NCBI GenBank assembly: GCA_028622995.1
Contig: JAJQJQ010000046.1
Span: 744,001-808,000 of the forward strand
Source: Panagrolaimus kolymaensis
Lineage: Eukaryota; Nematoda; Chromadorea; Rhabditida; Panagrolaimidae
Length of the DNA stretch: 64,000 bases
Reading direction: 5' to 3'
The position numbers and the translations under genes were made by a program. The notes below the pieces were generated by a model. The model was not told where the DNA came from. It saw only the letters and a program-made list of their open reading frames with translations, and did not search any database. Shown here in pieces: positions 1-11,155 of the stretch (positions are counted from its first letter, which is position 1; each line of letters opens with the position of its first letter).

Positions 1-37
1 TTCAATTCATGTTTTTTGTAGTAATGATTTTTTATAG

Positions 38-359
38 CTATTATATAAACCGATGTCAAGAGCTTTTTGGCAAAAAATACACCTTTGACTATCTTGTAAA
101 TGTTACCAAAAATGTTATGAAAGAATATGGTGGAGCTGAAAATTATAATGGCACCAATGTTGTCGCTACTTGAGGCACTATCGATCCTTGGAAAGATTTA
201 TGCCTAACGGAATCAAATGATCCTTCAGTGATCGCAATCAAAATTGAAGATGCTTCACATGGTGCTGACTTTGGAGTAGCAGAGGTAACTGATAGTGAAT
301 CTTTAAAAAATGCAAGAAAAATTATTCTTGAAAATAAAATATTAAAAAATGGATTATAG
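38..359 (+). pseudogene. Pseudogenised last exon of an S28 serine peptidase paralogue
   Basis: After a TTTATAG acceptor, this stretch translates as a close copy of the last exon of the complete S28 gene downstream (5683-6058), including the catalytic-Asp segment (TIDPWKDLC) and the His segment (EDASH). A TGA at 171-173 replaces the TGG codon of the intact gene. Small insertions near 330-345 then break the frame, and a TAG follows at 357-359. The part around 174-262 is almost base-identical to the intact copy, so the duplication or a later conversion event is recent. The upstream exons lie outside the window. It could be the broken 3' end of a tandem paralogue or an isolated duplicated exon. 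Confidence 0.85.
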
Positions 360-892
360 AAGCGGACTACTAAAAAAGTCGGACATATCCAAAAAAATTA
401 AAACAAACTCTTTATGATTAAAAGTATTTCGCGTTTATAAAAATTAATTCTGTTGTTCTCAGATAGTTTTCTCCTGAAATAAATCTCGTTTCTTAAAACA
501 GTATTGCATTATTAATATTCTGTTATAAAATAAAAATACAAGAGTTAATAATCATTGGTTTAACTAGGAGATTTTATTTTTGCTGTTGTTGCTTATTTTA
601 GGGTTTTCTTCATAAAGTTTGATCTCTTTGACAAGAATTATCACATTTAATAGGTCCTGAAAAAGAAAATGTACTCCCGGGCTTTTTTAGGAAAGAATAA
701 AAATTCCTGCAAGCAATAATTAAATAAAATATAAAAGGTTTATCAATAAAAATGCTTTAATAATCCAGATTACAAAATCGATATATTTTTATTCAGCATT
801 TTCTTATCATTCAGTATATTCTTCTTGCAAAATTTTTTCCATCTTCACCACATCCCTCTTCGTCACCGAATATTTTCATCAAATTTATCAAA
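360..892. other. Intergenic, AT-rich
   Basis: No coding stretch is visible. This is the spacer between the pseudogene tail and the start codon of the intact S28 gene, so it should hold that gene's promoter. No motif was recognised. Confidence 0.5.
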
Positions 893-3800
893 ATGTGGCC
901 GTTTTTTACCATTGCATTATTGGTAATTACTTTTTTTTTGTTTAATTTATTTACCTAACTTCTTTTTATTTTTTTAAGACACTCTTCACATGCGGACATT
1001 GTTCTAAATTTGAAGAACAATTTGTTTTGCAACCTAATTCAGATGATACCGACCAAGAAATAATTGAAGAATATACAAACCAGGAAATAGAAGAAATCTT
1101 TGACAAAGTAATTATATTTCCATTTGTTTGCTCATTTTTTTACAAAGAAGCTTTAATGTAAAATAAAAAATAAGTTTGATTTTAGAAATATGGTAATTGG
1201 TTTGATCAAAAAATTGACCATTTTGCTCAACCTCATGAAACCCGTTTATGGAAACAAGTATGTTAAAATATAATAAAGTGTAAAAGTATTGATAAAATTT
1301 CAGAAATATTGGAGTTTTTATGATTTTTCTGAATTTAATGGCCCAAATTTCCTATTGTTAGGAGGTGAATATCCTGAATCAGTAAGGGCAATTGTTAGCG
1401 AACATTTGCCATTAGTTCAATGGGCTAAAGAAGTTGGTGCAACTTTATGGCTTCTTGAACATCGATTTTATGGTGAAAGTCGGCCATTTGAGTAAGCTAC
1501 CATCTTACTTACTAAAATTTATTTACTTTGTAGAAACCAAACTGATGAAAATTTACAATATCTCACGAGTGAACAAGCTCTGGAAGACGCGGCTAATTTT
1601 ATCAGAAGCCAAAATATGAATTTATACAATCCAAAATGGATTATTTTTGGTGGTTCATACCCTGGAGCTCTGGCACTTTGGTTTAGACAAAAATATCCCG
1701 ATTTGGTTATTGGCGCTATTGGAAGCTCAGCAACAGTTTCCGTCGTACTTGATTATCATAGTTAGTAATTTTTTTACACTCTACTTTTTATTTTTATGCC
1801 TGACAAAAGAGAAAGGAAAATATAGAGGATATTATATTTCCATTTTTATGGATTGGAAAGAAATTACTTTTCTTCTTCCATGCTTAAAAAATAGTTTAGC
1901 CATTTGACATCAAATTTTTAATAAATCTTTTTTGTTTAACTTTGAAATCATAAAAAATGACTAATTATTTATTTTTATTTTATTTTATTTTATTTATTAT
2001 CTTTTATCTGTCTCGAAGGACGAAAGATTCTAACAAACGACACCACGAATCAGACAAAGCAATGACATTGAGACGTTGGGAATTTTTTTCTTGAGTATGT
2101 TTCATAATGTCATCAATCCAGCGAGTTGGAGGACGTCCAAGAGGTCTCTTGCCAGCAGGTTTCCATTCAGTCAGTAAACGATTCCATCGATTGTCAGGAA
2201 GCAGCAGGAGTTTACGAAGATAATTCCATTTTCTTTTTCTTGCTTGATGAACGAAATCTTTGAGACCAGTTCTTTCACGAAGCCATTCACGAGGATGTTG
2301 ATCGATTAATTTCACGTTTAGCATTCTTCTTTCCATTCTTCGTTGAGCTACAGCAAGACGATCTTCTTCAGATTTGGTCAAAGCCCAGGTTTCACATCCA
2401 TACAATATGGCAGGAAGCACACATTGATGAAGATATTTTCTTTTCAAGTTCATTGGGACTCTTCTTGACATCAGCAAATTCTTCGCTTTGTAGAAAGAGC
2501 TCCATCCGGCAGATATTCTTCGAGAGATTTCTTTGTTGAATCGTTTTGGTTTTGAAGGCCAATAGATCAGTTGACCGAGATATATAAATTCATTTACCAA
2601 TTCAACTTGTAGATCATCAAGAAGTAAAGTTCCATCAGGAGTATTCGCATTAGTCATCCACTTTGTTTTATCGACGTTGATTTCGAGTCCAACAGTAGCA
2701 GAAGTTCCAGCGACTTGGTTGAGCAAACATTGGAGACCTTCCAATGAATGAGAGCATAGCATGATGTCATCAGCAAAAGTGAGATATCCTAGTTTTTTTC
2801 CATTGATGTTGATTCCAGCATTCCAGTTGACAAGATCAAGAGCAGTTTGAAGGGTAAGAGCAAAGAGGATAGGCGAGAGCGTATCTCCTTGTCTTACACC
2901 TTTTTGGACATTGATGTTGATAGATGAAGAGCCAATATTTATACTTGATGTACCACCAGCATAGATCATTTTGATGATTTCAATTGTACCAGGATCAATA
3001 CCAAATTTTTGAAGAGCATTCCATAGAGCAGAAAGTTCAATGGAGTCAAATGCTTTTTTGAAGTCAATAAAAACAACAAAAAGAGGCAAATTGAACTCAC
3101 GACACTTTTCAAATAGTTGATTTGCGGTATGTATATGATCAATAGTTGAGTAACATCTTCGGAATCCAGCTTGTTGAGGAAGAAGAGCACCAGAAGTTTC
3201 AGCAGCATCCATTACACGTTGAGTAAGTACTCGAGTCATCAGCTTATACAAGACAGGAAGTAGTGAAATAGGACGATAGTTTTCAATATTGTTTCTATTT
3301 CCTTTCTTGGGAAGCAAGATGGTTTTCGAATGAAGTAGTTCAGGAGGCAGATTGTTTCCGAGTAGTAATCCATTTAGAGCATCAGCAAGTCTTATAGCAA
3401 AACTTGAAATTGTTATTTTGACAGCTTTTGATGGAATATTGTCGGCGCCAGGAGCAGTGTTAGCCTTCATTCGACGAGCAGCAGAGATAAGTTCATCAGG
3501 AGTAATTTCCGCAATTGAAACTTCTGGATCACGAACATGAACATAGTTCCCATCTCGAGATACATAGAGTTTTTCATAGAATTGAACGATGACATCCATG
3601 AGTTCAGCAACAGTTTCAGTGACAGTACCATCCGATCGAGTCAGTTGGACCATTTGATTCCGTCTTTGGATCATTTCAGAGCGACCACGTTTCAGTCGGT
3701 TGTCTTGGATAGCCCGTTCCATCACGTTTATATAATGACTAATGAGATCATTTTTAACGGATTTACGGACCAGTTTACAAAGTTCAGAATATTCTACAAG

Positions 3801-6058
3801 AGCATGACGAGCATCAGTCAAACCATGTTTCATTTCACGACGTTGTTCCATAAGATCAAGAGTTGTTTGTGAGAGTCTAGAAAATAAAACAGGTTGATAA
3901 GAGCATACTTTTGAACTTGTTATGAGAGCAGATTTGATTTGTTCTAGTTCAACTTTAGGATTTGTAGCAGTTGGAAGTGTTTTCAGTTGTTCATTCATAG
4001 AGAAGATGAGCAGCGATTTATCATAATCAGGAGTGACAAAGTTACATGGTTGAGAACGAGCATATTTCTTTATTGGAATGTTTATCATAGCACGAACCAT
4101 ACGATGATCACTACCAGAGAATCTATTAAGCACTGTTACATCTTGAACGATTGATTTCTTTTTAGTGAGAATGTAGTCGATTTCTTTTGTTGTTTTTCCA
4201 TTTGGTGAATGCCAGGTCCATCTTCGGTTTCGTCCTTTTTTGAAGTATGTGTTCATAAGGTACAGCTCATTTGATTCACAGAAGTTGTATAAGAGTTGAC
4301 CATGTTCATTTCGAGAGTCAAAAGAGAACTTACCGATATAGTTTTCACCAGCTTCACCAAGACCAGTCGACGCATTAAAATCACCAAGAATCAATTCATA
4401 AGTTACACGACCAGAAAGAGCATCTTCAAGTTGAGAAAGGAACATTTCATATTCTTCTTCGCCGCGTCCACTTTGAGGAGCATAGACTTGGGTAACCCGG
4501 AATGTCTTACCTCCACGAAGTTTGAAAAGGATTTGGATCAGTCGATCAGAAATGTATTTAACACCAATTATTTTCTTGTTAAGTTCAGGACAAATCAAAA
4601 GAGCAACACCAGAATAGCCAAAAACAGACTTACCACTATTGTACATGAAGTATCCAGATGAGAGTTGTTCACATGTTTGACCAATTTTCCATGTTTCAGC
4701 AAGACCAAGAATATCAAATTTCTTCAATTTTGAAAGTTCATTTTGAAACGATTGGAATCGATCAGCGGTTGAGATGGATCTGCAGTTGTATGTCATTGCA
4801 ATCAGTCTTCTTGTTAGTGGTGTCATTTGTTAGTTAGGTTTAGCTAATTATTCCCTTTCCGTACACGCTACTGTATGGTGGAAAGGTATCTTCAATTCGT
4901 ACACTTTATACCAACTTGCATCCATGCAAATTAGCATAAAGTTATTTAAGAGAACAATGAAGCGAGCGACCGCTCACCGTCTCAAAAAAACGTGCGAATG
5001 AATGATGTCTAATTATTTTTTAAGGTTATTATCAAAACGTTGAAGAAGCCATTCGCTCTTATAATTTCGAATGTGCGGAAAATATTAAAGATGCTTTTGA
5101 ACAAATAGAAAATTTTACGAATACTTCAGAAGGAACAAATAAATTAAATGATATCTTAGAGTGAGTTTTATTCATTAGTTTATAATAAACTTTTTATTAT
5201 TATTTAATTGTTTCAGAGCTAATTCAACTATCCCTAATAATACTGATTCTAATACTGATATCGGTAAAATAATCTCAAGAATAGCTGATGCAGCTCAATA
5301 CGATAATCCTACAAATGTAAGAATAATAAAGTAAAAACCCGGTTAATTTAATTTATTTTTTTGCTTTGTAGGAGGAAGAAGGAATATCACGAATTTGTAA
5401 AATAATGAGCGATGAATCCCATCATAAAGTATATAATCTTGCATCGATTGGAGCATATGAATCGGAAGATGATGGTTTAGGAGTGGAATTTAAAAATTTA
5501 ACTTATATTGAATATGATATTCAATCATTAGCAACAGCTAGATCTTGGGTTTGGCAAATTTGTAATCAACAAACTTCTTTTCAAACTATTGATAATAAAA
5601 GCAGCATCTTTGGCAGCATATTTCCTTTATAGTTAGTTTTTTGTTATTAAATTTAATGGCTTTTATAAACTCACTTTTTTAGCAATTGCATAAATGAATG
5701 TCAAAAACTTTTTGGTGAAAAATACACCATTGATTTTCTAATTAATGCTACGGCAAAAACGATGCAAGAATATGGCGGAAATGATAACTACAAAGGCACC
5801 AATGTTGACGCTACTTGGGGCACTATTGATCCTTGGAAAGATTTATGCCTAACGGAATCAAATGATCCTTCAGTGATCGCAATCAAAATTGAAGATGCTT
5901 CACATTGTGCTGACCTTAACCCACCATCAGAAGAAGATAGTGAATCTTTAAAATATGCAAGAAAAATTATCCTTGAAAATATAAAAAAATGGATTAAAGA
6001 AGCAGACGAAAAACGTTACAAGCATGCAAGAAATTTTAGACATTTTTCAAAATTATAA
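893..6058 (+). CDS. Serine carboxypeptidase S28 family (lysosomal Pro-X carboxypeptidase-like)
   Basis: Nine exons: 893-922, 979-1107, 1186-1257, 1304-1491, 1534-1760, 5025-5160, 5217-5316, 5372-5631, 5683-6058. All junctions keep frame, giving 505 aa, the usual family length. A hydrophobic N-terminus (MWPFFTIALL) suggests secretion or lysosomal routing. The nucleophile lies in GGSYPG (Ser181), the acid in TIDPWKDLC (Asp430) and the base in EDASHC (His455), so the triad is complete. S28 enzymes remove residues after a penultimate proline. Intron 5 is 3.26 kb because it holds an antisense LINE. Splicing across it still gives an in-frame Ser codon (A|GT), so the gene is probably functional if the long intron is removed. 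It is a close tandem relative of the pseudogene at the left edge. Confidence 0.88.
1961..1970. repeat. Target-site duplication, left copy
   Basis: CTAATTATTT, identical to 5009-5018, directly flanks the LINE. Confidence 0.8.
1971..5008 (-). mobile_element. Full-length RTE-type non-LTR retrotransposon (LINE)
   Basis: The element runs antisense to the host gene. It has a roughly 180-nt 5' leader (4827-5008), one large ORF (4826-2004) and a very short 3' tail ending in a TTTTA-type simple repeat (about 1971-2003 on the plus strand). This organisation and the single endonuclease-RT ORF fit the RTE clade. Perfect 10-bp target duplications flank it at 1961-1970 and 5009-5018. It sits inside intron 5 of the S28 peptidase gene, and the right duplication lies next to the 3' splice site. 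Intact ORF plus perfect duplications indicate a recent insertion. Confidence 0.9.
2004..4826 (-). CDS. LINE ORF: AP-like endonuclease plus reverse transcriptase
   Basis: 940 aa without interruption. The N-terminal part (about 10-250) is an exonuclease-endonuclease-phosphatase domain with the expected motifs: YNCRS, LAETW, VYAPQSG, LGDFNAS, the IDYI region and GSDHR. The middle (about 480-760) is a reverse transcriptase with KGVRQGDTLSP and the catalytic FADD near residue 684. The C-terminus has the arginine/tryptophan-rich region typical of RTE-like proteins (GKRPLGRPPTRW). The endonuclease nicks the target and the RT copies element RNA onto the nick. No key motif is lost, so the copy may be active. 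The ORF is independent of the S28 gene around it. Confidence 0.92.
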   Translation of the reverse strand: MTPLTRRLIAMTYNCRSISTADRFQSFQNELSKLKKFDILGLAETWKIGQTCEQLSSGYFMYNSGKSVFGYSGVALLICPELNKKIIGVKYISDRLIQILFKLRGGKTFRVTQVYAPQSGRGEEEYEMFLSQLEDALSGRVTYELILGDFNASTGLGEAGENYIGKFSFDSRNEHGQLLYNFCESNELYLMNTYFKKGRNRRWTWHSPNGKTTKEIDYILTKKKSIVQDVTVLNRFSGSDHRMVRAMINIPIKKYARSQPCNFVTPDYDKSLLIFSMNEQLKTLPTATNPKVELEQIKSALITSSKVCSYQPVLFSRLSQTTLDLMEQRREMKHGLTDARHALVEYSELCKLVRKSVKNDLISHYINVMERAIQDNRLKRGRSEMIQRRNQMVQLTRSDGTVTETVAELMDVIVQFYEKLYVSRDGNYVHVRDPEVSIAEITPDELISAARRMKANTAPGADNIPSKAVKITISSFAIRLADALNGLLLGNNLPPELLHSKTILLPKKGNRNNIENYRPISLLPVLYKLMTRVLTQRVMDAAETSGALLPQQAGFRRCYSTIDHIHTANQLFEKCREFNLPLFVVFIDFKKAFDSIELSALWNALQKFGIDPGTIEIIKMIYAGGTSSINIGSSSININVQKGVRQGDTLSPILFALTLQTALDLVNWNAGININGKKLGYLTFADDIMLCSHSLEGLQCLLNQVAGTSATVGLEINVDKTKWMTNANTPDGTLLLDDLQVELVNEFIYLGQLIYWPSKPKRFNKEISRRISAGWSSFYKAKNLLMSRRVPMNLKRKYLHQCVLPAILYGCETWALTKSEEDRLAVAQRRMERRMLNVKLIDQHPREWLRERTGLKDFVHQARKRKWNYLRKLLLLPDNRWNRLLTEWKPAGKRPLGRPPTRWIDDIMKHTQEKNSQRLNVIALSDSWCRLLESFVLRDR
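5009..5018. repeat. Target-site duplication, right copy
   Basis: CTAATTATTT, identical to 1961-1970. It lies 6 nt upstream of the intron acceptor (TTTTTTAAG, exon from 5025) and may also supply the branch-point-like CTAAT. Confidence 0.8.
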
Positions 6059-6465
6059 ATTTATTTCAATTGTAGTTTTCTTATTATATAACAAATTTTC
6101 ACAGTTTGGTGTATTTTTCATTGTTTTTTTTATTATTTTATTCTCGTTTTTCTCACACGGCATTTTGTTCAAAATTTTCAACTCTTTTTTTCTAAAAACT
6201 ATAAATTGACTTTTGGACATCCATTTTTTGTTGTTCTATTTCATTGCTGTTTGTTGTTATGTCAATCAACCATTGTAAATATTAAAATCTTAGAAATTTT
6301 TTAATTTACTTTCCTCGGTTTTTGATTTTTGTGTTTTTTGTTTTTATCTTTTATTGCTATCGATGTAAACTCTTTTTGCTTGTTTTTTTTTTAAAAAATT
6401 AAAATATTTATTTCATAAAATATCAAAAAATATTAACGAAAACAAAGAAAAGTTTTAAGATATTA
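6059..6465. other. Convergent 3' spacer, AT-rich
   Basis: Lies between the S28 gene and the 3' end of a minus-strand receptor gene. T-runs only, no coding potential seen. Confidence 0.5.
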
Positions 6466-7610
6466 TTAAAGTTTAAAAACAGAAATGATAATACTGGGAT
6501 TGATTGTTGCTTTTAAAGCTCGGCAATAGAGTCCGCTACATAAAGTTATGTTTAGTGTTCCACAAATAAGAGTGTATGGACCAATAAAATCCAGCAAATT
6601 TCTTTGAGTTATCTAAAAGTTGTATTGTACAAAGTTTTTTAATGCTTCATAAATTTCAAAAAAAAAAATGAACGAGCTATTCTTTTTTTATTTCTTTATA
6701 AAGTCCACAACGCTGTTTTAAAACAACAGCTCGTTAAAAATTTCATATTTTACTTTTTATTATAAAACCGAAAAATTCCGCTACTTCGCTTTCGAAACAA
6801 TTTTCTGTGAGCTTTTATTATGCTTGATTTCTTTCGTTTTTCATCAAAGCTCGTTGCCACTTTTGTTTTAGATAAAAATTTCCAAAATTAAAAAAAACAT
6901 ACACTTTGAAAAACTTGTCCAACCAAATTTGGACAAAAATCAAATACAATTGAGGCAAAAATCATCATTAAAATAGTTTTATTTACTCTTTTCATTGCAG
7001 CGCTTGTATTATTATGAAGGAACTTATTCAACGAAAATACCAAAACCATGCAACATAAAACACTGATGCAAGCAATCGAAATTCGAACAATCATAGAATA
7101 TTTTTGAGAAAGAAAAAATCCAAGGCAATAATAAACTCTGCAATTTGTTTCAGGATTTTGTGGAAAAATATTGATGGAATAAACTTGATATAAAACTGTG
7201 GCACTAATGAAAGCCAATAAAATTAAGCTTATTGAAAGATAAAACATTTTAGCTTTGTCACCATAATTAAATGGAAAAATTACGGTAATACAACGTTCAA
7301 TGCAAAGAAATATTTCCACAAATGGATGTAAAAATAATAAAAAGGAGCAACTCAAACCCAAAATCAGCAAAATTCTTGAATCATAAATTACCAAATTTGG
7401 GCGCCAAAAAGCAATGGAATATAAATAATAAATAATTGACATTAAACTTTGAGCAAAAATTAAAGTAAAATATACCGTAATCAGCGGAGATAAATGGAAA
7501 GTTTTTTTGAATAAAATTTTTTGTGACAAAATTATAAATGAAAATCTCAAAGATATCAAAGATAAAAATAAAATAATAATAAAATGCAAAAGATATACAT
7601 TTTGTTCCAT
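6466..7610 (-). CDS. Nematode 7TM chemoreceptor-like protein, class unresolved
   Basis: Two exons (7610-6903 and 6612-6466) joined phase 0 through a GTATGT donor and a TTTTAG acceptor give 284 aa. At least six strongly hydrophobic segments are visible, with IERC after the third, as in several nematode serpentine families. The second exon supplies the seventh segment (DFIGPYTLICGTLN) and a short cytoplasmic tail ending VFKL. Without that exon the protein would end after segment six, which is why the splice is preferred. The 290-nt intron is long for this region. Function is inferred: a sensory GPCR of the plasma membrane. A class such as Sra, Srab or Srbc cannot be assigned. Confidence 0.7.
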
Positions 7611-8355
7611 ATCTCGGCTTTTTTTTTGTGCAACAGAGAAAAAATTAAAAAGACGACCACTTTTTTCTCTAAATTTTTTAGATAATAAATAAAAAAAGAA
7701 AAAATATTTTTTTATTTATTTTTTTTATACCGTTTAAAAAGAGACTTTTTATTTTTACCGTGGATGAATGCACTTTGTTTATTATAATTATTTTTACATT
7801 TATAATTGCTTACTCAAAGTGGTAAAATTATTTTTTATAAATATTTTTTTTCTTCATTTTAATTGTTGTCACTTTTACTCAAAAAATGATACAGTATGAT
7901 GCATTTTCTGTAAAAAGGCAAAACCATACATAGACGGAGATTTTGTAGAATTTCGATTGGAAAGGATTCTTTGTTTCAGTTTTTTTTCGTCATTCAAAAC
8001 TCATCCCAGTTTTTGTTTGGCAAGTTTTAAAGTCAAAACAACTTAGATTTACGCTAATCATTTTTTTAATAATTAAGATTTTTTTGGTTAATTGCCATAG
8101 CAACGCTTATATAAGCATGAAGGTGATTCATATGTATAATAAAAAGTGAAGTTACGATATTTAAATATTTATTTATAATTGTTTTTGATTTAGTTAATTA
8201 TAAAAAAATAATAAAAATATGGCATTTAACAAAATTAACTAAAAAAATTAAAAAGTTTCATTAAAAAAAATTAATTAAAATATAATAAATTAAATTTTTC
8301 TATGCTACTGGAGGAAGCCAGCCAATTAGGGTTAGACAAAAGTATTTTAAACTCT
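7611..8355. other. Intergenic, AT-rich
   Basis: Upstream of the 7TM gene on the left and downstream of the one on the right. A- and T-tracts only. No gene or RNA seen. Confidence 0.5.
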
Positions 8356-9888
8356 TTATATTCTACTAAGAGATAACCTATTTCCTACTGTAGAAACGGG
8401 AGTAACAAAAAGGCTTTGTTTTCGTTTTGATTCAAATATGCCAAAAAAATTAAATATTGCTTGTCGATATGGCATCGTTAATGAAATCATAATAATCGTA
8501 TTAAAATATGAATGAGATGTAACAAATACAAACATTATTTGTGACCATTGTATCCCCAAAGGAGATTGAGTAATTAAAAATATTCCATAAAGTAAAAATG
8601 GAACATTTATTGTAACAAATGGAACTACAGATTGAACCATTAAAGAAATAATAAATTGTTTATGCATATTATACAATTTTTTAGACATAATTTTTTGTCG
8701 ATTTAATAATGCTTTAAACGCCAAAAATAAAACTATCGTGGAAATACTTTGACAAAAAACTAATTGAAATAAAGCAATAAATGTGCAAATATATAATCGA
8801 GGATTATTATCAAATGGAATAGCAAAACATGTATGTGCTTGAATGAATTTATTTAAATTTGGATAAATCTAAAAAAGGATACAATTAAAAAAATTTAAAA
8901 TGAGCTTTGCAGCAAAATATTTGTTTTACATATTTGGATAAATTTAAAATTGTTGTTTAATTTCTTACTTGAATCACTTCCACAATGGCTTTATCGACAT
9001 CGTCTAAAGCAATCAAGCCGGAAACTAACGTAGGCGTTGAGTAAAATAATTGACCAAGAATCATTAAGAAAATAAAAATAGGTTTAGAAAGTTTATCTGC
9101 AAGTCCATAAATGGCGGTTAAACGAAAAATAGCTGCATAATTAACCGCCATTCCACAAATACCGAGAAATTGACATAATAGCCACTAAAAAAGGAGCATA
9201 AACATAAATGCAAAATTTTTTTGGAGATAAAAAAACTTACAAAAGGTACGGTGGCTCCCCAATATGGACCTAATTTGCTTGTTAACCCAATTGCACAAAA
9301 ACCAGGGATGGGAAAAATTGGAAAAGGAGTATATAAAAGGATAATAAAAAATTCAAACCAAAGGATTGATAACTGAAAAAAAAACAAGAATAATATGTAA
9401 ATTTCGATAATAATGTTGCGGATGAAAATGTTTATTTTTAATAATTGCATTTTTTTGCTAGATTTTTTTTGCAAATTTTTGCTCTGTTTTTTTCTTGCAA
9501 TTATTTTACGTGCTAATCTTCAGAAGAAAAAAGAAAGCATTAAAAACCAAATTTTTAGATAAACAAATAAACAAAAATAAGATTTTTTAAGTAAATTAAT
9601 CTTATAAATACGCAAAAAAGGTAAATTTTTTAATCATAAAGACAAAATTTAAATCATCTATTTAATGGTTGTTTGCCATTGTTTTTGGGTTTTGTAAAAG
9701 GAAAAATTAATTACCGTAATATTTAATAAAAACCATTTATAATTTTTCATTGTTGCAGGAGATTTAAATAAAATCATATAAATTCCAATGATCGTAAAAA
9801 TCAAAGATAAAATTCCATTTCCATGCATTTTCCATAAAAATGATGAAACATTTTCATCCGTGTATTTTAAATCCTCTTTCGCTAACAT
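8356..9888 (-). CDS. Srh-like serpentine chemoreceptor
   Basis: Four exons: 9888-9715, 9372-9241, 9184-8969, 8868-8356. All are phase 0, giving 344 aa, close to the family's usual length. Seven hydrophobic segments can be counted. Family-like features are NYKWFLLNIT at the end of TM2, the Pro-rich PFPIFPIPGF loop, an FRLTAIYG segment after TM3 and a TMPYRQAIF motif after TM7. Srh receptors are nematode GPCRs, mostly in chemosensory neurons. The strand and order with the 7TM gene at 6.5 kb suggest a small receptor cluster, but the two are not close duplicates. The Srh assignment rests on overall pattern; Sri or Str is the alternative. Confidence 0.8.
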
Positions 9889-11155
9889 TTTCTTCTAACC
9901 TTTTTTAATTTTTATTTAACTTACACAAAAACAACAAATTTGGAGCGAATGAACTCTATAAAATAAATAGTGTCAAAAATTCAAATGCACACAAGAAAAA
10001 AAATTAAAATATCTATAAAAACATATTATTTTTATTAAATTATGGATATCAAAACAGAAATGCCGACAGGTGAACACAGAAAAGCTTTTAATTTGATTTG
10101 GAGCCAAGTGAATTTTGCGGAGGAAATTTTGTAAAAACAATTTGGAACCAAAAAAAAATTACATTATTTTCAAGTTTTTTAAATCTATTTATTTTTACTG
10201 TAAATTTAATTTTTTAATGGATAGAAAACCACCAAATGGGATTTTTTTAATGAGAAAACATTTTATGTGTATTTGATAGTAAACGGGAATAACTACCTTT
10301 TTATTAACTTCCATAATTCAATAAAATGAGAACATTTTATTCCATAAAATGCAAAAAAAAACATTCAAAGTTTTTTTTAAATAATGTAGCTTTTTCGTAC
10401 AATCAATGAATTCCCGCTTGCTTCTTTCCTCTAAAAAATCCAGCTTGATTTACAAATCAAAAAAATTTCAGAAGAAAAGTTTCAAAATTTTGTTAATTAT
10501 AGCTTTGAAACATTAATGAGTTAATACACTACATACAAAAATTGTAATTATTTGATAACATCTGAAATTTATAATAAACAAAATAATGAAAAAATAAATT
10601 GAACAGATGCAACATGGCTTTTGAAAAAAAATTTTTAATAATTAATAAAGCAACTTTTCTACTTTGGCTTTTATGTTTATTACGGATAAGAGTGATGAAA
10701 ATAATTTTGGAAATTGGGCCATTTTTATTAAGAATTTTATATTGGAATGATTCTGTCGAAACAAATTAAATCTAAAGAAAATCGATTGAATTACCAGCAG
10801 CAAAAAAAAGAAGCAGCAATGGCCAACGGCATGAATCACCTTCACGCGAGGTAGCTGGGAAGGAAAGAAAACGCGTAATAAATATGGCAAAAACAAAAAA
10901 AAATTACACTTGATTCTCTTCTTTTTGATTGCTTGTTTTTTTTCCTTTTTTGATTTGTAATTAGTTTTAAATCCAAGTTGCGAATTAATAAATAATAAGA
11001 ATTATAAGATTGTGATCATTCACTCTACTTTTAAGCTGGCTATAAATAAAGTAAATACGTTTAATTTCGTAGTTTGCTCTTGTCGAATTTGAAAATTTTT
11101 CTCCATTTTTATCAACTGCTTGGGGCTCTTAGATAATATTTAATATTATTAAAAA
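9889..11155. other. Divergent intergenic region
   Basis: Holds the promoters of the receptor gene on the left and the Nudix gene on the right. No coding region or repeat recognised; AT-rich throughout. Confidence 0.5.

Noticed and set aside
3352..4661. Several plus-strand ORFs of 60-120 codons
   Set aside because: Antisense shadows of the LINE ORF.
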